64,000 nt of DNA from Pseudomonas knackmussii B13 (GCF_000689415.1 NZ_HG322950.1:372001-436000); one strand, 5' to 3'. Counted from the first letter of the stretch, positions 8,586-17,880 are shown. A program made the numbers and translations. The notes: generated from the letters alone by a model not told the origin.

Positions 8586-9140
8586 ATGTCCACAACCACT
8601 TCCGCCTATACCGCTTTCACCGCTCTGCTCGCCGAAGCCGCGCTGCCCATTTCCCCCGCCGAACTGCACGGCAACCTGCTTGGCCGCGTCTGCGCCGGTG
8701 CCGGTTTCGACCAAGGCGAATGGCAGCTGGCCGCCGCCGAACTGCTCGGCGGCGAACCGAACGAGCGCCTGCAGGCAGCGCTTGGCGGCCTGCTCGGCAT
8801 GGTCGAGCAGGACTTCCGCAGCGGCGAGATGGCCGTGGTGCTGATGCTCCCCAACGATGACGCGCCGCTGGCCGAGCGCGCCCAGGCCGTCGGTCAGTGG
8901 TGCCAGGGCTTCCTCGCCGGCTTCGGCCTGGCGCTGCGCCAGCCGAGCCTGTCCGACGAAGCCGACGAAGTGCTGCAGGACATCGCCGCCATCGCCCAGG
9001 TCCAGGGTCAGCTGGAAGACTCCGAGGACGGCGAAAGCGACTATATGGAAGTTCAGGAATACCTGCGGGTCGCCCCGCTGCTGCTGTTCTCCGAATTCGG
9101 CAAGGTGCCGGCGCCGACCGAGAAACCCTCCCTGCACTGA
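8586..9140 (+). CDS. UPF0149 / YgfB family protein
   Basis: 184-residue acidic helical protein. It has the YgfB/YecA features: HGNLLGRVCAGAG near residue 25, LPNDDAPLAERAQAVGQWCQGFLAGFGLA in the middle, and a conserved C-terminal SEDGESDYMEVQEYLRVAPLLLF. It is first in the pepP-ubiH-ubiI operon, the conserved position in gammaproteobacteria. P. aeruginosa YgfB has been reported to modulate ampDh3 expression through AlpA; whether that holds here is not shown by the sequence. Confidence 0.9.
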   Translation: MSTTTSAYTAFTALLAEAALPISPAELHGNLLGRVCAGAGFDQGEWQLAAAELLGGEPNERLQAALGGLLGMVEQDFRSGEMAVVLMLPNDDAPLAERAQAVGQWCQGFLAGFGLALRQPSLSDEADEVLQDIAAIAQVQGQLEDSEDGESDYMEVQEYLRVAPLLLFSEFGKVPAPTEKPSLH

Positions 9141-9149
9141 GGTAGCTGC

Positions 9150-10484
9150 ATGATCCGTATCGCCAAATCGGAATTCGCCCGTCGGCGCAAGGCGCTGATG
9201 GCGCAGATGGAGCCCAACAGCATCGCTATTCTGCCGGCGGCGCAGATGTTCATCCGCAACCGCGACGTCGAGCACGTCTACCGCCAGGACAGCGACTTCC
9301 AGTACCTCACCGGCTTCCCCGAGCCGGAAGCGGTGATGGTTCTGATTCCCGGTCGCGAGCACGGTGAATACGTGCTGTTCTGCCGCGAGCGCGATCCGGA
9401 GCGTGAACTCTGGGACGGCTTGCGTGCCGGCCAGGACGGCGCGACGCGCGACTTCGGCGCCGACGATGCCTTCCCCATTGGCGATATCGACGACATCCTC
9501 CCCGGCCTGATCGAAGGCCGCGACCGCGTCTACTACGCGCTGGGTGCTAACCCCGAATTCGACCGCCGGCTGATGGACTGGATCAACGTGATCCGCTCCA
9601 AGGCCCGCCAGGGCGCACAGCCGCCGAACGAGTTCGTCGCCCTCGACCACCTGCTTCACGACCTGCGCCTGTACAAGAGCGCAGGCGAAGTGAAGGTGAT
9701 GCGCTATGCCGCCGAGGTTTCCTGTGGCGCGCACATCCGCGCCATGCAGGCCTGCCGTCCGGGGCTGCACGAATTCCACCTGGAAGCCGAGCTGGAATAC
9801 GCCTTCCGCCTGGGCGGCGCGAAGATGCCGGCCTACGGCTCGATCGTCGCCGCCGGCCGCAACGCCTGCATCCTGCACTACCGGGAGAACGACGCGGTGA
9901 TCAAGGACGGCGACCTGATCCTGATCGATGCCGGCTGCGAGATCGACTGCTACGCCAGCGACATCACCCGCACCTTCCCGGCCAACGGCACCTTCAGCCC
10001 CGAGCAGAAGGCGATCTACGAGCTGGTGCTGGAAGCCAACATGGCGGCCTTCGACTACATCGCCCCGGGACGTCACTGGAACGAAGCCCACGAGGCCACC
10101 GTGCGGGTCATCACCGCCGGCCTGGTGAAGCTCGGCCTGCTCACAGGTGACGTCGACGAGCTGATCGCCAGCGAAGCCTACAAGGCCTTCTACATGCACC
10201 GTGCCGGCCACTGGCTGGGCATGGACGTGCACGACGTCGGCGAGTACCGCGTTGGTGGCGAGTGGCGCGTGCTCGAGCCGGGCATGGCGATGACCGTCGA
10301 GCCGGGCATCTACATTTCCCCGGACAACACCGACGTGCCGAAGAAGTGGCGCGGCATCGGCGTGCGCATCGAAGACGACGTGGTGGTGACCAAGACCGGT
10401 TGCGAAGTCCTCACCAATGGCGTGCCCAAGACCGTCGCCGAGATCGAGGCCCTGATGGCCGAGGCCAAGGCCCGGGCCGCCTGA
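9150..10484 (+). CDS. pepP: Xaa-Pro aminopeptidase
   Basis: 444-residue M24B metallopeptidase that removes N-terminal residues preceding proline. It has the N-terminal creatinase-like domain (to about 175) and a C-terminal pita-bread domain with the dinuclear metal ligands in DAGCEIDCYASDITRTF (two Asp), HRAGHWLGMDVHD (His), VEPGIY (Glu) and RIEDDVVV (Glu). It follows the UPF0149 gene by 9 bases and precedes ubiH by one base. Confidence 0.95.
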   Translation: MIRIAKSEFARRRKALMAQMEPNSIAILPAAQMFIRNRDVEHVYRQDSDFQYLTGFPEPEAVMVLIPGREHGEYVLFCRERDPERELWDGLRAGQDGATRDFGADDAFPIGDIDDILPGLIEGRDRVYYALGANPEFDRRLMDWINVIRSKARQGAQPPNEFVALDHLLHDLRLYKSAGEVKVMRYAAEVSCGAHIRAMQACRPGLHEFHLEAELEYAFRLGGAKMPAYGSIVAAGRNACILHYRENDAVIKDGDLILIDAGCEIDCYASDITRTFPANGTFSPEQKAIYELVLEANMAAFDYIAPGRHWNEAHEATVRVITAGLVKLGLLTGDVDELIASEAYKAFYMHRAGHWLGMDVHDVGEYRVGGEWRVLEPGMAMTVEPGIYISPDNTDVPKKWRGIGVRIEDDVVVTKTGCEVLTNGVPKTVAEIEALMAEAKARAA

Positions 10485-10485
10485 G

Positions 10486-11670
10486 ATGCAACGCGCAAAC
10501 CTGGCGATCATCGGTGGCGGCCTGGTCGGTGCCAGCCTGGCGCTGACCCTGCAGGCCGGCGCCCGGGCACGCGGCTGGCGCATCGTGCTGATCGAGCCCT
10601 TCGCCCCCGGCGACGCTTACCAGCCCAGCTATGACGCGCGCTCTTCGGCGCTGTCGTTCGGCAGCCGGCAGATCTACGAGCGCCTGGGCCTGTGGCAGCA
10701 CATCGCCCAGCGCAGCGCGCCGATCATGCAGATCCACGTGTCCGACCGCGGGCGCTTCGGCTCCGCGCGACTGACCGCGGTGGAAGAGGGCGTGCCGGCG
10801 CTCGGCTACGTGGTGGAAAACGCCTGGCTCGGCCAATGCCTGTGGCAGGCGCTCGATCATGAAGTGGTGAGCTGGCGCTGCCCGGCCGAAGTGCGGCGCA
10901 TGGACGCCCTGGCTGATGGCTACCGGCTGACCCTGGACGACGACTCGCAGCTGGACTGCGACCTCGCCGTGCTGGCCGATGGCGGCCGCTCCGGCCTGCG
11001 CGAGCAGCTGGGCATCGGCGTGCGCCGCGAGCCCTACGGGCAAGTCGCGCTGATCGCCAACGTCAGCCCGACCGAGGAACACCGGGGCCAGGCTTTCGAA
11101 CGCTTCACCGAACACGGGCCCATGGCCCTGCTGCCGCTGCCGGAAAACCGCTGCGCGCTGGTCTGGACTCGCGCCCCGCGCGATGCCGAGCGTCTGCGCG
11201 ACGTGCCGGAGCGGCAATTCCTCGACGAATTGCAGGCCGCCTTCGGCTATCGCCTGGGCGGCTTCCGCCAGGTCGGCGCGCGCTATTGCTATCCGTTGGC
11301 GCTGACCGAAGCGGAAGAGCAAGTCCGTCCGCACCTGGTGGTGCTGGGCAATGCCGCGCACAGCCTGCACCCGATCGCCGGGCAGGGCTTCAACCTGTCG
11401 CTGCGCGATGCCCAGGCCCTGGCCGACCGCCTGCTGACCGAGAGCGCCGCGCCCGGCGATTTCGCCGTGCTGCAGCGCTACCTCGATGGCCAACGCCTCG
11501 ACCAGCAAATGACCGTCGGCTTCTCCGATCGCGTCACCCGCCTGTTCTCCAATGCCCAGCCGATGCTGGCCACCGGACGCAACCTGGGCCTGCTCGGCCT
11601 CGACCTGCTGCCGCCGGCCAAGCGCTGGTTCGCCCGCCAGGCCATGGGCCTGGGCGCCCGGCCGGTCTAG
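10486..11670 (+). CDS. ubiH: 2-octaprenyl-6-methoxyphenol hydroxylase
   Basis: FAD-dependent monooxygenase (394 residues) for a ring hydroxylation in aerobic ubiquinone synthesis. The dinucleotide motif LAIIGGGLVGASLAL is at residues 4-18, the early UbiH motif is YDARSSALSFGSRQIYERLGLW, and the FAD ribityl motif is GNAAHSLHPIAGQGFN. GNAAH rather than GDAAH is characteristic of UbiH. Likely peripheral on the cytoplasmic membrane as part of the Ubi metabolon. Confidence 0.94.
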   Translation: MQRANLAIIGGGLVGASLALTLQAGARARGWRIVLIEPFAPGDAYQPSYDARSSALSFGSRQIYERLGLWQHIAQRSAPIMQIHVSDRGRFGSARLTAVEEGVPALGYVVENAWLGQCLWQALDHEVVSWRCPAEVRRMDALADGYRLTLDDDSQLDCDLAVLADGGRSGLREQLGIGVRREPYGQVALIANVSPTEEHRGQAFERFTEHGPMALLPLPENRCALVWTRAPRDAERLRDVPERQFLDELQAAFGYRLGGFRQVGARYCYPLALTEAEEQVRPHLVVLGNAAHSLHPIAGQGFNLSLRDAQALADRLLTESAAPGDFAVLQRYLDGQRLDQQMTVGFSDRVTRLFSNAQPMLATGRNLGLLGLDLLPPAKRWFARQAMGLGARPV

Positions 11671-11679
11671 GGAGAGCGG

Positions 11680-12159
11680 ATGTCGTCGAAGATGGCGCGT
11701 CGCGCCCGCCTGCTGCGCATTGGCCTGAACCTCTACCCGCCCTACATCGGCGCCGGCGTGCGCGTGCGCCACATCAGCCCGGACTTCCGCGAAGTGCGGG
11801 TGAAGATGGTGCTGTCCTGGTTCAACCGTAACTACGTCGGCACCCAGTTCGGCGGCAGCCTGTACAGCATGACCGACCCCTTCTTCATGCTCATGCTGAT
11901 GGAGAACCTGGGGCGCGATTACATCGTCTGGGACAAGGCCGCCAACATCGAATTCATCACCCCCGGCAAGGGCCCGGTCTACGCCGATTTCCGCATCGAC
12001 CATAGCCTGCTGGACGAAGTCCGGGAGCAGACCGCCGGCGGCGCCAAGTGCCTGCCGCGCCTGCACGCCGAGGTGCGCGACAGCGAGGGCACGCTGGTTG
12101 CGCGGGTACAGAAGACCCTTTACGTCAGACTCAAGCCGCGCCTGCGTCAGGCCGGCTGA
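11680..12159 (+). CDS. DUF4442 hotdog-fold protein
   Basis: 159-residue protein with DUF4442 features: GAGVRVRHISPDFREVRVKM followed by NRNYVGTQFGGSLYSMTDPFFMLML. The fold is related to thioesterases. It is embedded between ubiH and the second ubiquinone hydroxylase and its stop overlaps the next frame (TGATG), so it is co-expressed with them. A role in quinone or acyl-CoA metabolism is suggested only by context. Confidence 0.85.
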   Translation: MSSKMARRARLLRIGLNLYPPYIGAGVRVRHISPDFREVRVKMVLSWFNRNYVGTQFGGSLYSMTDPFFMLMLMENLGRDYIVWDKAANIEFITPGKGPVYADFRIDHSLLDEVREQTAGGAKCLPRLHAEVRDSEGTLVARVQKTLYVRLKPRLRQAG

Positions 12160-12182
12160 TGGACAAGGAACAAGGAGTGCAG

Positions 12183-13400
12183 ATGCACGCGGATCTGGTG
12201 ATCGTAGGCGCAGGCATGGTCGGCAGCGCGCTGGCCCTGGCATTGCAGGGCAGCGGCCTGGAGATCCTGCTGGTGGACGGCTCGCCGCTGAGCGTGAAGC
12301 CCTACGACCGCAACGCCCGTTTCGAGCCGCGCGTCAGCGCCCTGTCCGAGGCCAGCCGACGCATCCTGCAGCGCCTGCATGCCTGGGACGGCATCCTCGC
12401 GCGGCGCGCCGAAGCCTATCGGGACATGCACGTGTGGGACGGCTCCGGCACCGGCCAGGTGCACTTCAGCGCCGCCAGCGTGCATGCCGACGTGCTCGGC
12501 CACATCGTCGAGAACCGCGTGGTGCAGGACGCGCTGATGGAGCGTCTGCACGACTCGACCATCGGCCTGCTGCCCAACGCGCGCCTGGAGCAGCTGCGCC
12601 ACTCCGGCGACGACTGGTTGCTGACCCTCGCCGACGGCCGGCAGATCCGCACGCCGCTGGTGATCGCCGCCGACGGCGCCAACTCCGCCGTGCGCCGCCT
12701 GGCCGGCTGCGCCACCCGCGAGTGGGATTACCTGCATCACGCCATCGTCACCAGCGTACGTTGCGAACAACCGCACCAGGCCACCGCCTGGCAGCGTTTC
12801 ACCGACGACGGCCCGCTTGCCTTCCTGCCGCTGTCGCGCGACGGCGATGCGCGCTGGTGCTCGATCGTCTGGTCGACCACGCCGGAAGAGGCCGAAAAAC
12901 TGATGGCGCTCGATGACGAGGGCTTCCGCGTCGCACTTGGCCGCGCCTTCGAGCAGCGCCTGGGCAACGTCGAGCATGTCGATCCGCGCCTGTGCATCCC
13001 GCTCCGTCAGCGTCACGCCAAACGCTATGTGGAGCCGGGCCTCGCGCTGATCGGCGACGCCGCGCACACCATCCACCCGTTGGCCGGGCAGGGCGTGAAC
13101 CTCGGCTTCCTCGATGCCGCGGTGCTCGCCGAAGTGCTGCTGCATGCCCATGCGCGTGGCGAGAGCATTGCCGACGAGCGCGTGCTGAGCCGCTTCGAGC
13201 GCCGTCGCATGCCGCACAACCTGGCGATGATGGCCGCGATGGAAGGCTTCCAGCGCCTGTTCCAGGCCGACCCGCTGGGGGTGCGCTGGCTGCGCAACGC
13301 CGGGTTGCGCCTGGTCGACCGCCACCACGAGGCAAAGGGCCTGTTCGTTCGCCAGGCGCTCGGGCTATCGGGCGACCTGCCGGCGCTGGCTCGCGTCTGA
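12183..13400 (+). CDS. ubiI: UbiI/VisC-type FAD monooxygenase of ubiquinone synthesis
   Basis: 405-residue flavoprotein hydroxylase of the UbiH/UbiF/VisC/Coq6 family. The motifs are LVIVGAGMVGSALALAL at the N-terminus, ARFEPRVSALSEASRRILQRL, and IGDAAHTIHPLAGQGVNLGFLDA. I chose the ATG at 12183 because AAGGAG lies five bases upstream; an ATG at 12159, coupled to the previous stop, would add eight residues. Which ring position it hydroxylates cannot be fixed from sequence alone, because Pseudomonas uses mixed hydroxylase sets. Confidence 0.85.
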   Translation: MHADLVIVGAGMVGSALALALQGSGLEILLVDGSPLSVKPYDRNARFEPRVSALSEASRRILQRLHAWDGILARRAEAYRDMHVWDGSGTGQVHFSAASVHADVLGHIVENRVVQDALMERLHDSTIGLLPNARLEQLRHSGDDWLLTLADGRQIRTPLVIAADGANSAVRRLAGCATREWDYLHHAIVTSVRCEQPHQATAWQRFTDDGPLAFLPLSRDGDARWCSIVWSTTPEEAEKLMALDDEGFRVALGRAFEQRLGNVEHVDPRLCIPLRQRHAKRYVEPGLALIGDAAHTIHPLAGQGVNLGFLDAAVLAEVLLHAHARGESIADERVLSRFERRRMPHNLAMMAAMEGFQRLFQADPLGVRWLRNAGLRLVDRHHEAKGLFVRQALGLSGDLPALARV

Positions 13401-13463
13401 CGCGCTGCGACCCTCGGTCGCGGCGCGGCGCAACACCCCGACACAAAGGTCCACTCCGGCGGT

Positions 13464-13484
13464 AAATGAGTTTCCCTATCATTT
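13464..13484. promoter_or_regulatory. Candidate Fur box upstream of the iron importer
   Basis: The inverted repeat AAATGA-N9-TCATTT resembles the Fur consensus (GATAATGATAATCATTATC) and lies 35 bases before the start of the iron-binding protein gene, where a repressor would cover the promoter. Confidence 0.5.
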
Positions 13485-13518
13485 GGGACCCTTATTTCGC
13501 CGCCCAAGGACTCGCCCT

Positions 13519-14520
13519 ATGTCGGTTCGCCAAGGCCTTCTCGCTTCCCTCGCCCTTCTTGCCCTGCCAGCCGCCGCCCAGGCCGCCGATGAAGTGGTGG
13601 TCTATTCCTCGCGTATCGACGAGCTGATCAAGCCGGTGTTCGACGCCTACACGGCGAAGAGCGGGGTGAAGGTGAAGTTCATCACCGACAAGGAGGCGCC
13701 GCTGATGGCGCGGATCAAGGCCGAGGGCGCGAATACCCCGGCCGACCTGCTGCTCACGGTGGACGCCGGCAACCTCTGGCAGGCGGAGAAGATGGGCATC
13801 CTGCAGCCCTTCGACTCGCCGACCCTGGACGCCAACATTCCCGCGCAGTACCGCTCCGGCACCGACAGCTGGACCGGCCTGTCGCTGCGCGCGCGGACCA
13901 TCGTCTACTCCACCGAGCGGGTGAAGCCGGACGAGCTGTCCACCTACGAAGCACTCGCCGACAAGCGCTGGGAAGGCCGCCTGTGCCTGCGCACGGCGAA
14001 GAAGGTCTACAACCAGTCGCTGACCGCGACCTTGATCGAAACCCATGGCGAGCAGAAGACCGAGGAAATCCTCAGGGGCTGGGTCGGCAACCTGGCCACC
14101 GACGTATTCTCCGACGACACCGCGCTGCTCCAGGCCATCGCCGCCGGGCAGTGCGACGTCGGCATCGTCAACACTTACTACTATGGGCGTCTGCACCAGC
14201 AGAAGCCGGACCTGCCGATCAAGCTGTTCTGGCCGAACCAGGCCGACCGCGGCGTGCACGTGAACCTGTCGGGCATCGGCCTGACCAAGCACGCGCCACA
14301 CCCCGAGCAGGCGAAGGCGCTGGTGGAGTGGATGACCGGTCCCGAGGCGCAGGCACTGTTCGCTTCGATCAACCAGGAATTCCCGGCCAACCCGAAGGTC
14401 GCACCTTCCGAAGAGGTGGCGGCCTGGGGCAGCTTCAAGGCCGACAGCATTCCGGTGGAAATCGCCGGCAAGCGCCAGGCGGAGGCGATCAAGCTGATGG
14501 ATCGCGCCGGGTGGAATTGA
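13519..14520 (+). CDS. Iron(III) ABC transporter periplasmic binding protein
   Basis: 333-residue FbpA/FutA-like protein that would capture Fe(III) in the periplasm. A signal peptide (MSVRQGLLASLALLALPAAAQA) is followed by EVVVYSSRIDELIKPVFDAY; the late NTYYYGRL motif contains the adjacent tyrosines that bind iron in this family. The start is the ATG at 13519; upstream in-frame codons would bury the signal peptide. The permease gene follows after a REP hairpin, and a candidate Fur box precedes it. No ATPase gene is adjacent. Confidence 0.9.
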   Translation: MSVRQGLLASLALLALPAAAQAADEVVVYSSRIDELIKPVFDAYTAKSGVKVKFITDKEAPLMARIKAEGANTPADLLLTVDAGNLWQAEKMGILQPFDSPTLDANIPAQYRSGTDSWTGLSLRARTIVYSTERVKPDELSTYEALADKRWEGRLCLRTAKKVYNQSLTATLIETHGEQKTEEILRGWVGNLATDVFSDDTALLQAIAAGQCDVGIVNTYYYGRLHQQKPDLPIKLFWPNQADRGVHVNLSGIGLTKHAPHPEQAKALVEWMTGPEAQALFASINQEFPANPKVAPSEEVAAWGSFKADSIPVEIAGKRQAEAIKLMDRAGWN

Positions 14521-14534
14521 GGTTGGCTTTCCCA

Positions 14535-14602
14535 GTAGGAGCGAGCTTGCTCGCGAACCCGAGCCGCGTGCCGAAGCGTTCGCGAGCAAGCTCGCTCCTA
14601 CG
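14535..14602. repeat. REP hairpin inside the iron-transport operon
   Basis: TAGGAGCGAGCTTGCTCGCG and its inverse copy flank about 24 bases. It lies between the binding-protein gene and the permease gene, on the same strand as both, so it is intra-operonic rather than terminal. Confidence 0.9.
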
Positions 14603-14620
14603 AAGGGCAACGGCATAGCC

Positions 14621-16267
14621 ATGCTCCTTCGCTGGCGCCTCGTCTCCTTCGCCCTCGCTGCCCTCGTCCTCCTGCCGCTCAGCGTATTGGCCCTGAGCTG
14701 GAGCGACATCGACGGCGAGATCTGGGCGCACCTGTGGGACACCCAGCTGCCGCGTCTGCTCGGCAACAGCCTGCTGCTGGTGCTGGGCGTCGGCATCGGC
14801 GTCGTCGTCCTGGGCACCAGCCTGGCCTGGCTCACCACGCTCTGCGAGTTTCCCGGAAGACGCTGGCTGGACTGGGCGCTGATGCTGCCGTTCGCCATCC
14901 CTGCCTATGTGTTGGCGTTCGTCTTCATCGGTTTGCTGGACTTCGCCGGCCCGCTGCAGAGCCTGCTGCGTGAAGTCTTCGGCAGTGGCCTGCGGCTCCC
15001 GCGGGTGCGCTCCACGGGTGGGGTGATCCTGGTCCTCACGCTGGTCTTCTATCCGTACGTCTACCTGCTGGCGCGTGGCGCCTTCCTTGCTCAAGGGCGT
15101 GGGCTCAGCGAAGCGGCGCGGGTGCTCGGGCTGTCGCCGTGGCAAGCGTTCTGGCGCGTGGCCCTGCCGATGGCACGACCTGCCATTGGCGCCGGGCTGG
15201 CCCTGGCGATCATGGAAACCATGGCCGATTTCGGTGCCGTGGCAGTGTTCAACTACGACACCTTCACCACGGCGATCTACAAGACCTGGTACGGCTTCTA
15301 CAGCCTGTCGAGCGCCGCGCAGCTGGCGAGCCTGTTGCTACTCGGAGTGTTTCTCGCGCTCTTTGCCGAACGACGCTCGCGAGGCCGTGCGGTGACGGCA
15401 AGCGAGCGGCCGCGGAGCGCGCCGCTTTATCACCTGCGCGGGATCAGGGCGTTCGCTGCCAGCGCCTGGTGCGGGCTGGTGTTCGCCTGTGCGTTCGTCG
15501 TTCCGCTGATGCAGTTGCTGGTGTGGTGTTGGCAGCGCGGTCGCTTCGACTTCGACGAGCGCTACCGCGAACTCGTACTGCACAGCCTCTGCCTGGGTGC
15601 CGCCGCGGCTGTGCTGACGGTGGCTGCCGGATTGCTGCTGGCCTTCGCCCGGCGCCAGGCGCCGGTGCCGGCGGTGCGCGCGGCGGTGGGCATCGCCAAC
15701 CTCGGTTATGCCTTGCCCGGCGCGGTGCTGGCGGTGGCGATCATGCTGGCCTTCAGCTGGCTGGACAATCACTGGGTGATCCCGCTTTCGCTAGCGCTTG
15801 GCGGCGCCGGCAAGCCGCTGCTGCTGGGTAGCCTCGGTGCGTTGCTGCTGGCTTACCTGATCCGCTTCCTGGCCGTGGCACAGGGGCCGCTGGAAAGCAC
15901 CCTGGCGCGGATTCGGCCGTCGCTGGTCGAGGCATCGCGCAGCCTTGGCGTCGGTGGATTCGAAATGTTCCGGCGCGTCCAGTTGCCGCTGCTGGCGCCG
16001 GGCTTGCTCAGCGCCGCGCTGCTGGTATTCGTCGATACGCTCAAGGAAATGCCGGCCACCCTGCTGATGCGCCCCTTCGGCTGGGACACCCTGGCGGTGC
16101 GCGTCTTCGAGATGACCAGCGAGGGCGAGTGGGCGCGCGCCGCGCTGCCGGCCGTGAGCCTGGTGCTGGTCGGTCTGCTGCCGGTCGCCTTGCTGATTCG
16201 TCGATCGGCGATGGCCGCAACGTCGCCTCAGTCGGCCATCGGGCACGGTGTCCAGCACCCCGCCTAG
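14621..16267 (+). CDS. Iron(III) ABC transporter permease
   Basis: 548-residue fused permease of the FbpB/SfuB type with about 12 transmembrane helices and two binding-protein-dependent transport domains. EAA loops are visible as LSEAARVLGLSPWQAFWRVALPMARP (first half) and LVEASRSLGVGGFEMFRRVQLPLLAP (second half). It pairs with the upstream Fe(III)-binding protein. No clear Shine-Dalgarno is seen; the REP hairpin ends 18 bases before the start, so expression is probably lower than that of the binding protein. Confidence 0.92.
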   Translation: MLLRWRLVSFALAALVLLPLSVLALSWSDIDGEIWAHLWDTQLPRLLGNSLLLVLGVGIGVVVLGTSLAWLTTLCEFPGRRWLDWALMLPFAIPAYVLAFVFIGLLDFAGPLQSLLREVFGSGLRLPRVRSTGGVILVLTLVFYPYVYLLARGAFLAQGRGLSEAARVLGLSPWQAFWRVALPMARPAIGAGLALAIMETMADFGAVAVFNYDTFTTAIYKTWYGFYSLSSAAQLASLLLLGVFLALFAERRSRGRAVTASERPRSAPLYHLRGIRAFAASAWCGLVFACAFVVPLMQLLVWCWQRGRFDFDERYRELVLHSLCLGAAAAVLTVAAGLLLAFARRQAPVPAVRAAVGIANLGYALPGAVLAVAIMLAFSWLDNHWVIPLSLALGGAGKPLLLGSLGALLLAYLIRFLAVAQGPLESTLARIRPSLVEASRSLGVGGFEMFRRVQLPLLAPGLLSAALLVFVDTLKEMPATLLMRPFGWDTLAVRVFEMTSEGEWARAALPAVSLVLVGLLPVALLIRRSAMAATSPQSAIGHGVQHPA

Positions 16268-16277
16268 CGGCTACAAT
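16249..16277 (+). promoter_or_regulatory. Weak candidate promoter of gcvT
   Basis: TACAAT (16272-16277) is a good -10; the only -35 at 17 bases is TGTCCA (16249-16254), a poor match. No glycine riboswitch fold is evident in the 73 bases between the permease stop and gcvT. Confidence 0.35.
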
Positions 16278-16340
16278 GCGCCCGTTTCGTGCGGGCCGCC
16301 CACGCGCTCCGCATTCGCCATTCCCGGAAGGAGACAACCC

Positions 16341-17423
16341 ATGGGACAGCGCACCCCGCTCTACGAGCTGCATGTCGCCCTAGGCGCCAAGATCGTCGAT
16401 TTCGGCGGCTGGGACATGCCCCTGCATTATGGATCGCAGGTCGAAGAGCACCACCAGGTACGTCGCGACTGCGGCGTATTCGATGTTTCCCACATGACCG
16501 TGGTGGACGTCTCCGGCCCAGAAGCCAAGGAATACCTGCAGCACCTGCTGGCCAACGACGTCGAGCGCCTGCAGACGCCCGGCAAGGCGCTGTACAGCGG
16601 CATGCTCAACGAGCAGGGTGGGGTGGTCGACGACCTCATCGTCTACCTGGGCGTGTTCGGCTATCGCCTGGTGGTCAACGCCGCCACCCGCGACAAGGAC
16701 ATGGCCTGGCTGCAGGCCCGCGCCGAAGGTTTCGAGGTGACCCTGCACGAGCGCTCGGACCTGGCCATGCTGGCCGTCCAGGGCCCCAGCGCGCGGGACA
16801 AGACCGCCGCCCTGGTGAGCCCATCGCGCGCCACCCTGATCCACGAACTCAAGCCCTTCCAGGGCAAGGCCGACGGCGACTGGTTCATCGCCCGCACCGG
16901 TTACACCGGCGAAGACGGCCTGGAAATCATGCTGCCGGCCGATGAAGCGCCAGGCTTCCTCAACGAGCTGGTCGGCGCCGGCATCGCCCCGGCCGGCCTC
17001 GGTGCGCGCGACACGCTGCGCCTGGAAGCCGGCATGAACCTGTATGGCCAGGACATGGACGAGAGCGTCTCGCCGCTGTCGGCCAACATGGGCTGGACCA
17101 TCGCCTGGGAGCCGCAGTCCCGCGACTTCTATGGCCGCCGCGCGCTGGAAGCCCTGCGCGCCGCCGGCAACCAGCCCAAGCTGGTCGGCCTGGTGCTGGA
17201 GGAGCGCGGCGTGCTGCGCGCCCACCAGGTGGTGCGGGTCGCCGGCATCGGCGACGGCGAGATCACCAGCGGCAGCTTCTCCCCGACGCTCGGCAAGTCC
17301 ATCGCCCTGGCGCGCCTGCCGGCGGCCACCGGCGACCGCGCCGAGGTGGAAATCCGTGGCAAGTGGTACCCGGTGCGCGTCGTTCAGCCGAATTTCGTGC
17401 GCCATGGCAAAGCCCTGATCTAA
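16341..17423 (+). CDS. gcvT: Glycine cleavage system T protein (aminomethyltransferase)
   Basis: 360-residue T protein that transfers the methylene group from the lipoyl arm of GcvH to THF, releasing ammonia. It starts MGQRTPLYELHVALGAKIVDFGGWDMPLHYGSQ, the invariant family N-terminus, after GGAAGGAG. The folate-binding core GEDGLEIMLP and LRLEAGMNLYGQDMDE are present. First gene of gcvT-gcvH-gcvP. Confidence 0.96.
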   Translation: MGQRTPLYELHVALGAKIVDFGGWDMPLHYGSQVEEHHQVRRDCGVFDVSHMTVVDVSGPEAKEYLQHLLANDVERLQTPGKALYSGMLNEQGGVVDDLIVYLGVFGYRLVVNAATRDKDMAWLQARAEGFEVTLHERSDLAMLAVQGPSARDKTAALVSPSRATLIHELKPFQGKADGDWFIARTGYTGEDGLEIMLPADEAPGFLNELVGAGIAPAGLGARDTLRLEAGMNLYGQDMDESVSPLSANMGWTIAWEPQSRDFYGRRALEALRAAGNQPKLVGLVLEERGVLRAHQVVRVAGIGDGEITSGSFSPTLGKSIALARLPAATGDRAEVEIRGKWYPVRVVQPNFVRHGKALI

Positions 17424-17474
17424 ATTGCATAGGCGACCGGTGGTCGCCGCTGCCCAGTCCCCGAGGAAAACAAC

Positions 17475-17864
17475 ATGAGCAACATTCCCGCCGAACTGCG
17501 TTATGCCGCCAGCCACGAGTGGGCGCGCCTGGAAGCCGACGGTAGCGTCACCGTGGGCATCTCCGACCACGCCCAGGAAGCCCTGGGCGACGTGGTCTTC
17601 GTCGAACTGCCGGAGCTTGGCAAGCAGCTGGCCGCCGGCCAGGAAGCCGGTGTGGTGGAGTCGGTGAAGGCCGCCTCGGACATCTACGCCCCGGTGGGCG
17701 GCGAAGTCATCGCCATCAACGAAGCGCTGGCCGACACCCCGGAAAACGTCAACAACGATCCCTACGGCTCCTGGTTCTTCAAGCTCAAGCCGAGCAACCC
17801 GGCCGAGCTGGACAAGCTGCTCGACGCTGCCGGCTACGCAGCCGCCAGCGAAGCGGACGCCTGA
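17475..17864 (+). CDS. gcvH: Glycine cleavage system H protein
   Basis: 129-residue lipoyl carrier shuttling the aminomethyl group between P, T and L proteins. The lipoylated lysine is K65 in VVESVKAASD. AGGAAAACAAC precedes the start. A terminator-like hairpin lies between it and gcvP. Confidence 0.97.
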   Translation: MSNIPAELRYAASHEWARLEADGSVTVGISDHAQEALGDVVFVELPELGKQLAAGQEAGVVESVKAASDIYAPVGGEVIAINEALADTPENVNNDPYGSWFFKLKPSNPAELDKLLDAAGYAAASEADA

Positions 17865-17880
17865 TCGGCGATTCGTCCAC

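Noticed and set aside
8532..10583. Antisense frame across the UPF0149 gene and pepP (683 codons)
   Set aside because: Runs through two well-supported genes and has no recognisable domain.
16268..16340. Glycine riboswitch before gcvT
   Set aside because: Only 73 bases separate the genes and no tandem aptamer structure is visible.
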